A DNA stretch of 64,000 nt from Acinetobacter sp. ANC 4648 (GCF_002135345.1 NZ_NEGI01000001.1:186001-250000); one strand, 5' to 3'. Positions 28,601-37,259 are shown, counted from the stretch's first letter. Translations and numbers: made by a program. The notes: a model not told the origin generated them from the letters alone.

Positions 28601-28770
28601 ACCAGTTAACTCCAAGCCAAATATATAAAGAATCACCTCTGACGCATCTTACCCTATAGAGATAAGTGTCAAAGGCAGTGAAAATCACTAAGGTCATGAT
28701 CGATGCCACGACTGTCACGATATCTAAATGACTTTATTCGCCATTTAGCCCCTCCTATTGAAGGGTCGCT
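28601..28770 (-). promoter_or_regulatory. Leader of the S10 operon
   Basis: About 165 bases of untranslated leader between the S10 promoter and rpsJ, similar in length to the L4-responsive S10 leader of E. coli. One possible stem near 28633-28662 pairs CTTA with TAAG and GAC with GTC on the minus strand. I see no T run that would mark a classical attenuator, so any L4 control here is an inference. Confidence 0.35.
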
Positions 28771-28771
28771 C

Positions 28772-28800
28772 ATTATAACAATCGTTTAACTGTTAAGCAA
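28772..28800 (-). promoter_or_regulatory. Promoter of the S10 ribosomal protein operon
   Basis: On the minus strand, TTGCTT (28795-28800), a 17-base spacer and a perfect TATAAT (28772-28777). It is the only strong sigma-70 promoter upstream of rpsJ and would drive the whole cluster. Confidence 0.8.
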
Positions 28801-28872
28801 ACTTATTTCAGGATTTTTATATTATTTTTAAATGTTTATTGTTATCAACACGTTCATCAAAAACCCCAAATA

Positions 28873-29598
28873 TTAAGCCTTTAATACATAGTCAATAGCC
28901 CGATCCAGCATCTGATTTCCAACCATGAATTGTTGCTTTGGCGTACGCCTTAACATGGATAGCAATTGCACATCCTGATCATGAAAACTATTTCTTCCCT
29001 CCTCATGCGCTATAAATAGATTTAATGCTTCTGGGGTAATTTCTGGATGAAATTGAAAACCTAAAATATTCCTTCCAATTTGATAAAGCTGATTAGGGCA
29101 GGCTTTATTTTCTGCTAGACGTATCGCACCTACTGGCAATTCAAAGGTTTCGTTATGCCATTGCAGCACTTCAAATTCATCCAGCAATCGAAAAAGCGCA
29201 CCATCCACATTATACGTCTTATAAACAGTAGACCATCCCAGTTCTGATACTGGATTTTTAGTGACGCGCGCACCCAATGCACTCGCAATCAATTGAGCCC
29301 CCAAACACAATCCAATGGCAGGCTTGTGTAAGGCAAGATAACGGCGAATCCATCTTTTTTCTATTTTTAGCCACGGGAAATTAGCATCATCATTCACACT
29401 CATCGCCCCACCCATAATGATGAGCATGTCCACATCTTCTACATTAGGCAAAGCCTCTATATCAACACTTAACTCTTTAGGTAGGGCAAAAAATTCGGTT
29501 GCACTAATTTCCGCACCCATTGCCTTTAAGTATGCATAACAACTTCCAAACCCTTCTCCAGCAATATGCTGAAAATAATGCACCTTTAATTTTTTCAT
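28873..29598 (-). CDS. Type 1 glutamine amidotransferase-like protein
   Basis: 241 residues with the class I glutamine amidotransferase (GMP synthase-like) fold. The nucleophile is C98 in KPAIGLCLGAQLIAS, and the His/Glu pair is in QFHPEIT around residues 181-185, so the triad is complete. The protein has no synthetase domain and its target is unknown; free-standing members have been linked to gamma-glutamyl hydrolysis. It lies alone between the ribosomal cluster and metC, on the opposite strand from metC. Confidence 0.85.
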   Translation of the reverse strand: MKKLKVHYFQHIAGEGFGSCYAYLKAMGAEISATEFFALPKELSVDIEALPNVEDVDMLIIMGGAMSVNDDANFPWLKIEKRWIRRYLALHKPAIGLCLGAQLIASALGARVTKNPVSELGWSTVYKTYNVDGALFRLLDEFEVLQWHNETFELPVGAIRLAENKACPNQLYQIGRNILGFQFHPEITPEALNLFIAHEEGRNSFHDQDVQLLSMLRRTPKQQFMVGNQMLDRAIDYVLKA

Positions 29599-29742
29599 TA
29601 TTTACACCTTGTTTTATCAATCCAGATAAAACTTTGCAAAAATAAAGCCAACATTGCATTTCTTGGTGAATTTTCACAATTTTATGCTTTGTCTTCGTTA
29701 GAGATTATGCTTAGTTAATGACATTCTTCTTCACTAATTATT

Positions 29743-30963
29743 TTGAGTCATTTTGTGAAAAAACATCTGCAAACTACTTTAATCCATGCACCACGTAACG
29801 CACCGCAATACATCTTGACGGTGCAACCACCTGTATTTCGCGCCTCCACCATTATTTTTAAAAATACGGATGCCCTAATTAATCGACATTGGACAGATGA
29901 TTATGATTATAGTTATGGCACACATGGCACACCAACTACATTTACTTTAGCTGACAATATTGCTCACATTGAAGGAGGCGATTATTGCTTACTTACACCC
30001 AGTGGATTGTCTGCCATCAATTTGGTAAATTCTTGCTTTTTAAATCACGGTGATGAGGTTTGGGTCGCTGATAATATCTATGGTCCCAATATGGAGCATT
30101 TACGCAACCTAGAAAGCCGCTATGGTGTTGTGGTTAAAGTTTATAATCCAATTGATGCAAATACATTCCAGCCCACAGAAAAAACTAAACTCATTTGGCT
30201 AGAAGCTGCGGGTTCAGTCACTTTAGAATTTCCAGATTTAATTAATTTAGTTAAAAAAGCCAAACAAACCAAGGTCTTAACAGCCTTAGATAACACCTGG
30301 GGAGCAGGCTTAGCGTTTAATGCTTTTGATTTTTCTTCAGAGCATCTAAGCGTTGACCTGACCGTGCATGCCTTAACCAAATATCCTAGTGGTGGTGGAG
30401 ATATTTTAATGGGCTCATTGGTGACCCAAAATAAGAAACTCCATTTGCAACTACTTCGCATGCATGCCATCCAAGGAATTGCGATTTCAGGGGATGATGC
30501 CGCACAAATTCAACGCAGTTTAGCCTCGATGCAGCTTCGGTATACCCAACAATCAAATAGTGCTTCAACCCTTTTACATTGGTTCAAAAAACAATCGGAA
30601 TTTATACAAGTCTTACACCCTGCTGATGAATCATCTGCTGGACATCACTATTGGAAAGACGTTTGTAAAGATGAACAGAGTGCAGGCTTAATCAGTGTTA
30701 TTTTTAAGCCTGAATATTCAATGTCAGATATTCGTCAATTCTGTGATGCTCTGCAGCTGTTTAAACTAGGCTTTAGTTGGGGCGGACCGATGAGCTTAAT
30801 CATGCTCTATGATTTAAAAAATATGCGCACATTAGAACATACACATTTACAACAAGGTTTATTGGTTCGTTTTTGTATAGGACTAGAACATCCTACAGAT
30901 TTAATTCAAGATATAGAAAGTGCATTAAAACAACTACGACAAAAAACAATACCTTCTGAATAG
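29743..30963 (+). CDS. metC: Cystathionine beta-lyase
   Basis: 406 residues, PLP-dependent enzyme that cleaves cystathionine to homocysteine, ammonia and pyruvate in methionine synthesis. The PLP lysine lies in VHALTKYPSGGGDILMG, the cofactor-binding Asp in ALDNTWGAGLAF. The C-terminal FSWGGPMSLIMLYD resembles E. coli MetC rather than MetB. The start could be TTG at 29743 or GTG at 29755 (MKKHLQTTLIHAPRN); neither has a clear Shine-Dalgarno. The next gene begins only eight bases after its stop. Confidence 0.88.
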   Translation: MSHFVKKHLQTTLIHAPRNAPQYILTVQPPVFRASTIIFKNTDALINRHWTDDYDYSYGTHGTPTTFTLADNIAHIEGGDYCLLTPSGLSAINLVNSCFLNHGDEVWVADNIYGPNMEHLRNLESRYGVVVKVYNPIDANTFQPTEKTKLIWLEAAGSVTLEFPDLINLVKKAKQTKVLTALDNTWGAGLAFNAFDFSSEHLSVDLTVHALTKYPSGGGDILMGSLVTQNKKLHLQLLRMHAIQGIAISGDDAAQIQRSLASMQLRYTQQSNSASTLLHWFKKQSEFIQVLHPADESSAGHHYWKDVCKDEQSAGLISVIFKPEYSMSDIRQFCDALQLFKLGFSWGGPMSLIMLYDLKNMRTLEHTHLQQGLLVRFCIGLEHPTDLIQDIESALKQLRQKTIPSE

Positions 30964-30971
30964 GAAAATAT

Positions 30972-32468
30972 ATGGGCACACCAATTATTATTGCCAAAAA
31001 GACCTCAGACCTGACGCAGGCTATCGTATTACATCCACAATTTGCCAATCGGCACGGTTTAATTGCAGGTGCAACAGGCACAGGTAAAACTATTACTTTA
31101 AAGGTACTGGCTGAAAGCTTTTCTCGAATCGGTGTGCCTGTATTTTTAGCGGATGCCAAAGGCGATGTCTCTAGTATTGCCAAAGCAGGTGCAAGTAATC
31201 CTAAATTTGATGAACGCATCCACAGCTTAGGCATTGATAGTATTCCTTTTGCAGCTGCTCCCACCATTTTTTGGGATTTATTTGGTAATCAAGGTCACCC
31301 TATTCGAACCACCATTTCAGAAATTGGCCCCCTGCTTTTAGCACAAATGCTCAATTTAAATGACACACAAGCAGGTGTACTATCCGCAGTATTCCGTATA
31401 GCAGATGATCAAGGCTTATTATTGATTGATTTTAAAGATTTAAAATCCATGCTGACCTATGTGAGTGAACATGCATCAGACTTAAAAGCAGAGTATGGCA
31501 ATTTATCTCCCGCAAGCTTAGGTGCGATTCAACGTAATTTACTGGCTTTAGGCGATCAAGGTGCTAATCAATTTTTTGGTGAACCCAGTTTAAATATTCT
31601 GGATTTTATCCAAACGGATACCTATGGTCAGGGCTATATCAATGTCTTGGCCGCTGATAAGCTGATGAATACCCCTAAACTCTATGCAACGTTCTTACTC
31701 TGGATGCTTTCAGAATTATTTGAAAAGCTACCTGAAGTCGGTGATTTAGACAAACCCAAATTAGTGTTTTTCTTTGATGAAGCTCATTTACTGTTTGATA
31801 ATGCCAGCCCCACATTACAAGAAAAAATCCAACAAGTAGTACGTTTGATTCGCTCTAAAGGTGTTGGAATTTATTTCATCACACAAAACCCTTCGGATAT
31901 TCCTGAAAACGTTTTAGGACAGTTAGGAAATCGAGTGCAACATGCATTACGTGCTTTCACCCCCAAAGATCAAAAAGCAGTTAAAACTGCAGCCGATACT
32001 TTTCGTGCTAATCCTGAATTTAAAGTGGATCAGGCCATTACCGAGTTAGCTGTCGGAGAAGCACTGATTAGTTGTTTAGATGAACAAGGCAGCCCACAAA
32101 TTGTAGAACGCGGCATGATCATGCCACCCTACTCCTCATTTAACCCAATCACCCTAGAAGAACGCCAAGCGATCATGGCCCAAAGTATCGTAGCTGGAAT
32201 TTATGAACAAGCCGTTGACCGAGAAAGTGCATATGAAATACTGCAACGTAAGCTGAATGAAAGTGAGCAACAACAAAATACTTCGCAAATAGCCTCAGAA
32301 CAAAGCAAAGTACAACAAAAAGAAGAAGAACGTGCCGCACGTGAAAGAGCCAAATTAACGCAAGATATTGTAGGAACATTTGCAAAGAGTGCAGCACGTA
32401 GCTTAGGTGGAACCACGGGGCAAAAACTCATACGTGGTTTATTAGGTTCATTGTTTGGTAAACGATAA
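30972..32468 (+). CDS. HerA/FtsK-like ATPase, DUF853 (YjgR) family
   Basis: 498 residues. The Walker A motif GATGTGKT lies near residues 34-41 and Walker B as LVFFFDEAHLLF near 262-273, followed by an arginine-finger-type RSKGVGIYFITQNPSD. This is the DUF853 family (E. coli YjgR), relatives of the HerA DNA translocases, with no settled function. The C-terminal 70 residues are a charged Gln/Glu coiled-coil-like stretch followed by a Gly-rich end. Eight bases separate it from metC, so the two are probably one transcript, although no functional link is evident. Confidence 0.85.
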   Translation: MGTPIIIAKKTSDLTQAIVLHPQFANRHGLIAGATGTGKTITLKVLAESFSRIGVPVFLADAKGDVSSIAKAGASNPKFDERIHSLGIDSIPFAAAPTIFWDLFGNQGHPIRTTISEIGPLLLAQMLNLNDTQAGVLSAVFRIADDQGLLLIDFKDLKSMLTYVSEHASDLKAEYGNLSPASLGAIQRNLLALGDQGANQFFGEPSLNILDFIQTDTYGQGYINVLAADKLMNTPKLYATFLLWMLSELFEKLPEVGDLDKPKLVFFFDEAHLLFDNASPTLQEKIQQVVRLIRSKGVGIYFITQNPSDIPENVLGQLGNRVQHALRAFTPKDQKAVKTAADTFRANPEFKVDQAITELAVGEALISCLDEQGSPQIVERGMIMPPYSSFNPITLEERQAIMAQSIVAGIYEQAVDRESAYEILQRKLNESEQQQNTSQIASEQSKVQQKEEERAARERAKLTQDIVGTFAKSAARSLGGTTGQKLIRGLLGSLFGKR

Positions 32469-32499
32469 ATTTTCATAGACCAATAAAATACTAAATTTT

Positions 32500-32528
32500 A
32501 AGGGATACTAAATATCCCTTATTTTTTT
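32500..32528 (+). terminator. Intrinsic terminator of the metC-DUF853 transcript
   Basis: A stem AAGGGATA/TATCCCTT with a CTAAA loop and an ATTTTTTT tail, 31 bases after the stop codon. Confidence 0.88.
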
Positions 32529-32550
32529 TATGGATTTTTTGTATAATGTA

Positions 32551-32590
32551 TTGCAAAGTTATTTTATAAGATGTATTTTAAATACACATT
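32551..32590 (+). promoter_or_regulatory. Promoter with overlapping NsrR-type operator
   Basis: The promoter is TTGCAA (32551-32556), a 17-base spacer and TATTTT (32574-32579). Across the -10 box lies the near-palindrome AAGATGTATTT, one T, AAATACACATT (32568-32590), which closely follows the 11-1-11 NsrR consensus of E. coli and relatives. A repressor bound here would block the globin gene 24 bases downstream. An NsrR-like gene follows the globin gene, which supports the assignment. Confidence 0.72.
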
Positions 32591-32613
32591 AAAGCCAAAG
32601 CAGATGTTTAGCC

Positions 32614-33375
32614 ATGACTCCAGAACATATCGAACTCGTAAAAAGTACCGTACCTGTATTGCGTGAAAATGGTGTTGCACTGACCAGTTATTTTTACAAG
32701 CGTATGTTAAATAACAGTCCTGAATTAAAAAATGTATTTAACTTAGACAGTCAAAATTCTGGCCGTCAGCCGCGCGCTCTTGCCGCTGCCGTTTTGGCTT
32801 ATGCTGAAAACATTGAAAATCCAAGCGTTCTGGCAAAAGCTATTGAGCACATTACTACCAAACACGTGAGTTTAGATATACAACCTGACCAATATGCTAT
32901 TGTCGGTGACAATCTATTACATTCAATTAGTGAAGTACTCAATGTTCCATTTGAATCAGAACTCATTGCTGCTTGGAAAGCAGCTTACTTACAACTTGCA
33001 GATATTTTAATTGGTGTTGAAAAGCAAAAATATAACAATTTATCTGAACAAACTGGCGGTTGGGCTGGCTGGCGTCCGTTTAAAATCACCCAGATTGAAG
33101 CAAGCGAATCAGGTAAAATTTTTACAGTCGAAGCCAGTGATGCACAAGCAATCTTAAGTGCTGCTCCAAATCAATTTATATCGGTTAAAGTTAAAGTTCC
33201 AAACCAAGAACTTGAACAACCACAACAGTTTGTACTTTCTGCGGCTTCAGACAAGCAATATCAATTTGAAGTCAAAGCGGTAGAAAATCGTACCGAATAT
33301 TCTGTTGCAAATATTTTGTTAGAAAATTACCACGTTGGTGATCAAGTCCAACTTACTGCTCCACAAGCAAAATAA
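32614..33375 (+). CDS. Truncated flavohaemoglobin: globin plus degenerate flavin domain
   Basis: 253 residues. The globin domain (1-140) closely follows E. coli Hmp and keeps its key residues: Tyr B10 (Y28), Gln E7 (Q52 in GRQPRAL) and the proximal His (H84 in KHVSLDIQP). A beta-barrel like the Hmp FAD domain follows (about 152-250, WRPFKITQIE to VQLTAP). There the flavin-binding RxYS motif is QQFVLS: Arg, Tyr and Ser are replaced by Gln, Phe and Val. The protein stops before the NAD-binding domain; Hmp is about 396 residues. It can therefore probably bind haem but not act as a self-sufficient NO dioxygenase. An NsrR-type operator and regulator flank it, indicating a role in nitric oxide response. 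Confidence 0.85.
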   Translation: MTPEHIELVKSTVPVLRENGVALTSYFYKRMLNNSPELKNVFNLDSQNSGRQPRALAAAVLAYAENIENPSVLAKAIEHITTKHVSLDIQPDQYAIVGDNLLHSISEVLNVPFESELIAAWKAAYLQLADILIGVEKQKYNNLSEQTGGWAGWRPFKITQIEASESGKIFTVEASDAQAILSAAPNQFISVKVKVPNQELEQPQQFVLSAASDKQYQFEVKAVENRTEYSVANILLENYHVGDQVQLTAPQAK

Positions 33376-33405
33376 TTACCCATCAATCGATACGGTGATT
33401 TTAAG

Positions 33406-33439
33406 AACGTGAAAGTTCCCCTTAGAGAACTTTCACGTT
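33406..33439 (+). other. 13-bp perfect hairpin between globin and nsrR-like genes
   Basis: Arms AACGTGAAAGTTC and GAACTTTCACGTT with an 8-base loop, 30 bases after the globin stop. No T run follows, so it is either a weak terminator, an RNA-stability element for the globin mRNA or a protein-binding site ahead of the regulator gene. Confidence 0.6.
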
Positions 33440-33472
33440 AAGATAAGCCTATCCTCATTCTGCAAATTAAGT

Positions 33473-33913
33473 ATGCAACTGAATAAATTTACAGATTATG
33501 CGTTACGTATACTATTATATATCTCTAAACCACGAGATCTACCCTATACCATTGCAGAAATTGCAAAAGATTTGCATGTTTCGCAGAATCATTTAGTCAA
33601 AATTGTACATTTTATGGCAAAGCAGAATTGGCTAATTACCTCACGCGGTAAAGGTGGTGGTATTCGGTTAAATCCTGAAACTGCCAATATTGGTCTCGGA
33701 CTCCTCGTCCGAACACTGCAAGGTGATGCCCCCATCGTTGAATGTAACTCTCCGCCTTGTGTATTAAGACGTGATTGTGGCTTGAAAAGCATTTTGGATG
33801 ATGCAATGGCTCAGTTTTATCAACATCTAAATCGCTATACAGTGGCCGATGTTATCCAACAATCCTCATCTAAAGACCACAACCTGCCCTTGATTGACTT
33901 AATCAATCTTTAA
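33473..33913 (+). CDS. nsrR: Rrf2-family regulator, NsrR-like (nitric oxide sensor)
   Basis: 146 residues. An N-terminal winged helix-turn-helix (IAEIAKDLHVSQNHLVKIVH, GKGGGIRL) is followed by Cys residues at exactly 91, 96 and 102, the cluster-ligand positions of E. coli NsrR, and Asp at position 8, the fourth ligand described in Streptomyces NsrR. NsrR binds an Fe-S cluster that is destroyed by NO, releasing repression of hmp-type genes. It follows the globin gene, whose promoter carries an NsrR-like site. IscR is less likely because of Cys spacing and context. Confidence 0.88.
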   Translation: MQLNKFTDYALRILLYISKPRDLPYTIAEIAKDLHVSQNHLVKIVHFMAKQNWLITSRGKGGGIRLNPETANIGLGLLVRTLQGDAPIVECNSPPCVLRRDCGLKSILDDAMAQFYQHLNRYTVADVIQQSSSKDHNLPLIDLINL

Positions 33914-34002
33914 AGTTTACAGAGCTTTTGTGCACAAAGTTCGCTTGCATAACCGACTTCCTTTATAATGTATTTCGTAGATCATTTTATTGAAGTTGAA
34001 TT

Positions 34003-34836
34003 ATGCATCGCAGCAGTGGTAAGTCAAAAAATACCAAGGTGGCTCACGCCCCAAAGCAAAAAATTAGTTATGTGAAAAAAGTTGACTCTGCGATTACAGA
34101 ATATTCAGTTTCATCTTTAAATTGGTTACACAGCGCTGAATTTCTCATGAGTGCGCCAAAGCTCAATCTATGTGTCGAAGATACTGGCTATGAAATTGCA
34201 TTTGCTGGACGCTCAAATGCTGGAAAATCAAGTGCAATTAATGCCTTAACCAACCAAAAGCAATTAGCACGTGCCTCTAAAAGACCGGGTCGTACCCAAA
34301 TGATCAACTTTTTTAGCTTAGGCAATCCTGATCAGCGCCTAGTCGATTTACCAGGTTATGGTTATGCGGCCGTGCCTGAAGCGATGAAACTGGTCTGGCA
34401 GAAAGAGCTTGAGAATTATTTAATTCACCGTGAAAGCTTACAAGGCTTAGTATTACTAATGGATATTCGCCATCCACTACAACATTTTGATGTCATGATG
34501 TTGCAATGGGCGTATTCACGTCAACTCTTTGTACATGTGCTTTTAACCAAAGCAGATAAACTTAATCGTGGCCCTGCCAGTAAAGTTCTGATAGAAATAC
34601 AAAATCAGCTAAAACAAATGAAGCTCAACTTCTCAATTCAACTGTTTTCATCTTTAAATAAGATCGGATTAGAAGAGCTTGCTAGTGTAATGGCTGGTCG
34701 CTTGAATTATACCCTCGAACAACCTTCTCTCTTTGATTTAGATGCTATTCCTGAAGCTTCAGAGCAGGATGAAATTGAGTCTAATGATCTAGAAGCTGAT
34801 GATTTAGATCAGGATAGACCACCTCAATCTGAATAA
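34003..34836 (+). CDS. engB: Ribosome biogenesis GTPase EngB (YsxC/YihA)
   Basis: 277 residues. GTPase motifs are G1 GRSNAGKSS, G2 RPGRTQ, G3 DLPGYG and G4 TKADK, in order from about residue 69 to 187. The family acts in late large-subunit assembly. It is longer than the usual 200 or so residues: about 40 Lys/Ser-rich residues precede the fold, and an acidic tail of about 35 residues (EQDEIESNDLEADDLDQD) follows it. The start ATG at 34003 is the first in frame; a later ATG at 34147 (MSAPKLNLC) would cut into the expected N-terminal part. Confidence 0.93.
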   Translation: MHRSSGKSKNTKVAHAPKQKISYVKKVDSAITEYSVSSLNWLHSAEFLMSAPKLNLCVEDTGYEIAFAGRSNAGKSSAINALTNQKQLARASKRPGRTQMINFFSLGNPDQRLVDLPGYGYAAVPEAMKLVWQKELENYLIHRESLQGLVLLMDIRHPLQHFDVMMLQWAYSRQLFVHVLLTKADKLNRGPASKVLIEIQNQLKQMKLNFSIQLFSSLNKIGLEELASVMAGRLNYTLEQPSLFDLDAIPEASEQDEIESNDLEADDLDQDRPPQSE

Positions 34837-34890
34837 TTTTCATCCATTTTATCGATTGTCCGACCAAAATCATCACCAATTGATATCCGA

Positions 34891-34929
34891 ATGTCCTAAA
34901 TTGCTAATGGTAATTTAGGACATTTTTTT
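34891..34929 (+). terminator. Intrinsic terminator of engB
   Basis: A 12-bp stem ATGTCCTAAATT/AATTTAGGACAT followed by a run of T, about 55 bases after the engB stop. Confidence 0.88.
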
Positions 34930-34980
34930 ATACTAAAAATATAGTGTTTAAAATCACATCAAAACAATTAGGATACTGTG

Positions 34981-35925
34981 ATGAAATTAATTTCTCGATT
35001 AAAAAACAGTAAGCTTGGATCATCTATTCAATATCATATTAAACCACGTAAAGTTAAATTTGATTGGAAAGAAACCCCTGTAGACTGGATTCCAAATCAA
35101 CCTTTTATTAGCTACTTTATTAATGAAATAAATATGATTTTGCCGGCAGGTGAATTTTGGTTCTGTCGTTTATATAACAAAGTCTTACCTCAAATTACTG
35201 ATGAAAAACTAAAAGAAGACGTCCGTGCTTTCATTCGCCAAGAAGCCATGCATGCTCAAGCCCACAGTTCAGCTAATAAAGAATATTTAACCGTGCGTCA
35301 TATTGATGTGCAGCGTAATTTGGATGTCATGGATTTCTTATTTGGTAAAGTTCTAGCGGACCAGCCTTTAGGCTTGACGGTACCAAAAATTTTAGAGCAT
35401 CAATGGGATTTATTCCGCTTAGGCATTGTTGCCACAGTCGAGCATATGACGTGTGTACTGGGGAAATATGTACTTTACAACAAATACTGGGAAGAACTTG
35501 GCGCTGATGCCAATATGCTGGACTTAGTTAAATGGCATGGTGCTGAAGAAATAGAACATCGTACAGTGGCTTTTGATTTATATCGCCATTTAGGTGGTGG
35601 TTATATCTCACGCTACTATCAAAGTGTCATTGTAATAGCAGCAGTACTCGGCTTATGGGTAGATGGTGCAGCACATATTATGCAGCAAGACCCCCGTTTC
35701 AAAGCACAAAAACCAGCGGTATATAAACCATGGATCTGGCGTGAATGGTATGACATTTCCCAAAAAGATAATCGTTTAATGCCAAATCCATTTTGGCTGG
35801 TTTCACAACAACTCGGCTATTTAATGCCATGGTACGACCCTGTGCATGAAGCAAAAACTGAAGATGCTATTGCTTATCTCAACCAATCACCAGCAGCAAA
35901 GCGTGCTGTACTCAAAGTGGCATAA
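34981..35925 (+). CDS. PF10118-type predicted metal-dependent hydrolase
   Basis: 314 residues. Two His/Glu-rich clusters, RQEAMHAQAHSSANKEY near residue 85 and KWHGAEEIEHRTVAFDLY near residue 185, are spaced as in ferritin-like di-metal helical bundles, and fit the PF10118 family annotated as predicted metal-dependent hydrolases. The true activity is unknown. The start codon is taken as the ATG at 34981, seven bases after an AGGA motif; a GTG immediately upstream (34978) is possible. It is monocistronic, between two terminators. Confidence 0.85.
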   Translation: MKLISRLKNSKLGSSIQYHIKPRKVKFDWKETPVDWIPNQPFISYFINEINMILPAGEFWFCRLYNKVLPQITDEKLKEDVRAFIRQEAMHAQAHSSANKEYLTVRHIDVQRNLDVMDFLFGKVLADQPLGLTVPKILEHQWDLFRLGIVATVEHMTCVLGKYVLYNKYWEELGADANMLDLVKWHGAEEIEHRTVAFDLYRHLGGGYISRYYQSVIVIAAVLGLWVDGAAHIMQQDPRFKAQKPAVYKPWIWREWYDISQKDNRLMPNPFWLVSQQLGYLMPWYDPVHEAKTEDAIAYLNQSPAAKRAVLKVA

Positions 35926-35948
35926 CCAGCCAAAACCTAAAGCTCAAT

Positions 35949-35974
35949 AAAAAAGCGGGATCTCCCGCTTTTTT
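35949..35974. terminator. Bidirectional intrinsic terminator
   Basis: A stem AAAAAAGCGGGA/TCCCGCTTTTTT with a minimal loop between two convergent genes. Confidence 0.9.
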
Positions 35975-36014
35975 ATGGTCTTAACTTTAAATTAGCAGCT
36001 TCGCACACTCTATC

Positions 36015-37259
36015 TTAAGTTTCGGAACTTGCGCCCATCTCTCGTGTATGCCGATCAACCACCACACTAATCATCATATCACCCTGCACATTCACCACAG
36101 TTCGCACGGTATCTAATAAACGATCAATTGGCAAAAGAATTGCAATCGCTTCAGCAGGTAAGCCTACTGATTGTAATACCATAATCATGGTTACCATTCC
36201 TGCGCTTGGAATCCCTGGTGCACCAAGTGAAGCAATCATCGCGGTTAAACACACAATCACTTGCTGGGTAAATGAAAGCTCCAAACCAATTAAATTGGCA
36301 ATAAATAAAGCAGCAGCAGCCTCATATAGTGCAGTTCCGTCCATGTTTAGCTGCGAACCAAATGGCACCACAAAACCTGCAATTTGCGGTCTCACACCAA
36401 GATTTTCTTGTGCACACTTCAAGCTTAAAGGCAAAGTTGCTGAACTAGAACTGGTTGCAAAAGCCGTTATCAATGCTGCTCGTGTCCCTTTAAAGAACGT
36501 AATTGGACTCATCTTTCCAAAAATCCACAACAACAGAGGCAACACGACCACACCATGAAAAATAGTGGTTCCCGTCACCACCACAGCAAACTCAGCCAAG
36601 CGGCTTAAAATTGAAATATCCTCAGTTGCAATCAATTTGGCCAATAATGCACAAATTCCGAGTGGTGCAAGTTTCATCACCCAAGATACCAACATCATCA
36701 TGATGTCAAAAAACTGTCGTGAAATATTTCGAACCGTTTTAAAGCGCTCCCCACCCTGCACCAAAGCCAAACCTAAAAATAAAGCAAAAACCACGACAGC
36801 CAATACATTACCGTCACTAAAGGCTTTAAATGGATTAATTAAGGTATTTTGAATAAAATTGGTTAAGAATGAACTTGGAGTTAAAGTCGCTGGGCTTTGA
36901 TGTTGAGCCATGGCATCTTTAAATAAACTGATATCTACGCCCTGTCCAACATGAAAAATATGCGCACAAGCCAAACCCAGTATTAGCGCCAAAGTCGTAG
37001 TGGTCACACAACAAGCTAATGTTATTTTCCAGACGCGACTCAATTGCCCGCCCGCTTCTAAATTTGAAACACCCACCACAATCGAACTAAAAATCAGTGG
37101 TACCAATAGCATTTTTAATAAACCAATAAAAATACTGCTGGCAATCCCTAAAGCATAAAGACTCACTGTAAAAAATTGCGTTTCGGGAAATAAATTTAAA
37201 AGAAAACCAAACGCGACACCCATCACGGCGGCAATAAAAATTTGGGTATTTAAGCTCAT
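36015..37259 (-). CDS. Dicarboxylate/amino acid:cation symporter (DAACS family)
   Basis: 414 residues, inner-membrane sodium- or proton-coupled transporter related to GltP and DctA. The serine-rich re-entrant hairpin AFATSSSSATLPLSLKC near residue 267 and MDGTALYEAAAALFIANL near residue 310 are the substrate- and cation-binding signatures. About eight transmembrane helices are visible. Glutamate, aspartate or C4-dicarboxylate are likely substrates, but I cannot choose between them. Confidence 0.88.
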   Translation of the reverse strand: MSLNTQIFIAAVMGVAFGFLLNLFPETQFFTVSLYALGIASSIFIGLLKMLLVPLIFSSIVVGVSNLEAGGQLSRVWKITLACCVTTTTLALILGLACAHIFHVGQGVDISLFKDAMAQHQSPATLTPSSFLTNFIQNTLINPFKAFSDGNVLAVVVFALFLGLALVQGGERFKTVRNISRQFFDIMMMLVSWVMKLAPLGICALLAKLIATEDISILSRLAEFAVVVTGTTIFHGVVVLPLLLWIFGKMSPITFFKGTRAALITAFATSSSSATLPLSLKCAQENLGVRPQIAGFVVPFGSQLNMDGTALYEAAAALFIANLIGLELSFTQQVIVCLTAMIASLGAPGIPSAGMVTMIMVLQSVGLPAEAIAILLPIDRLLDTVRTVVNVQGDMMISVVVDRHTREMGASSET

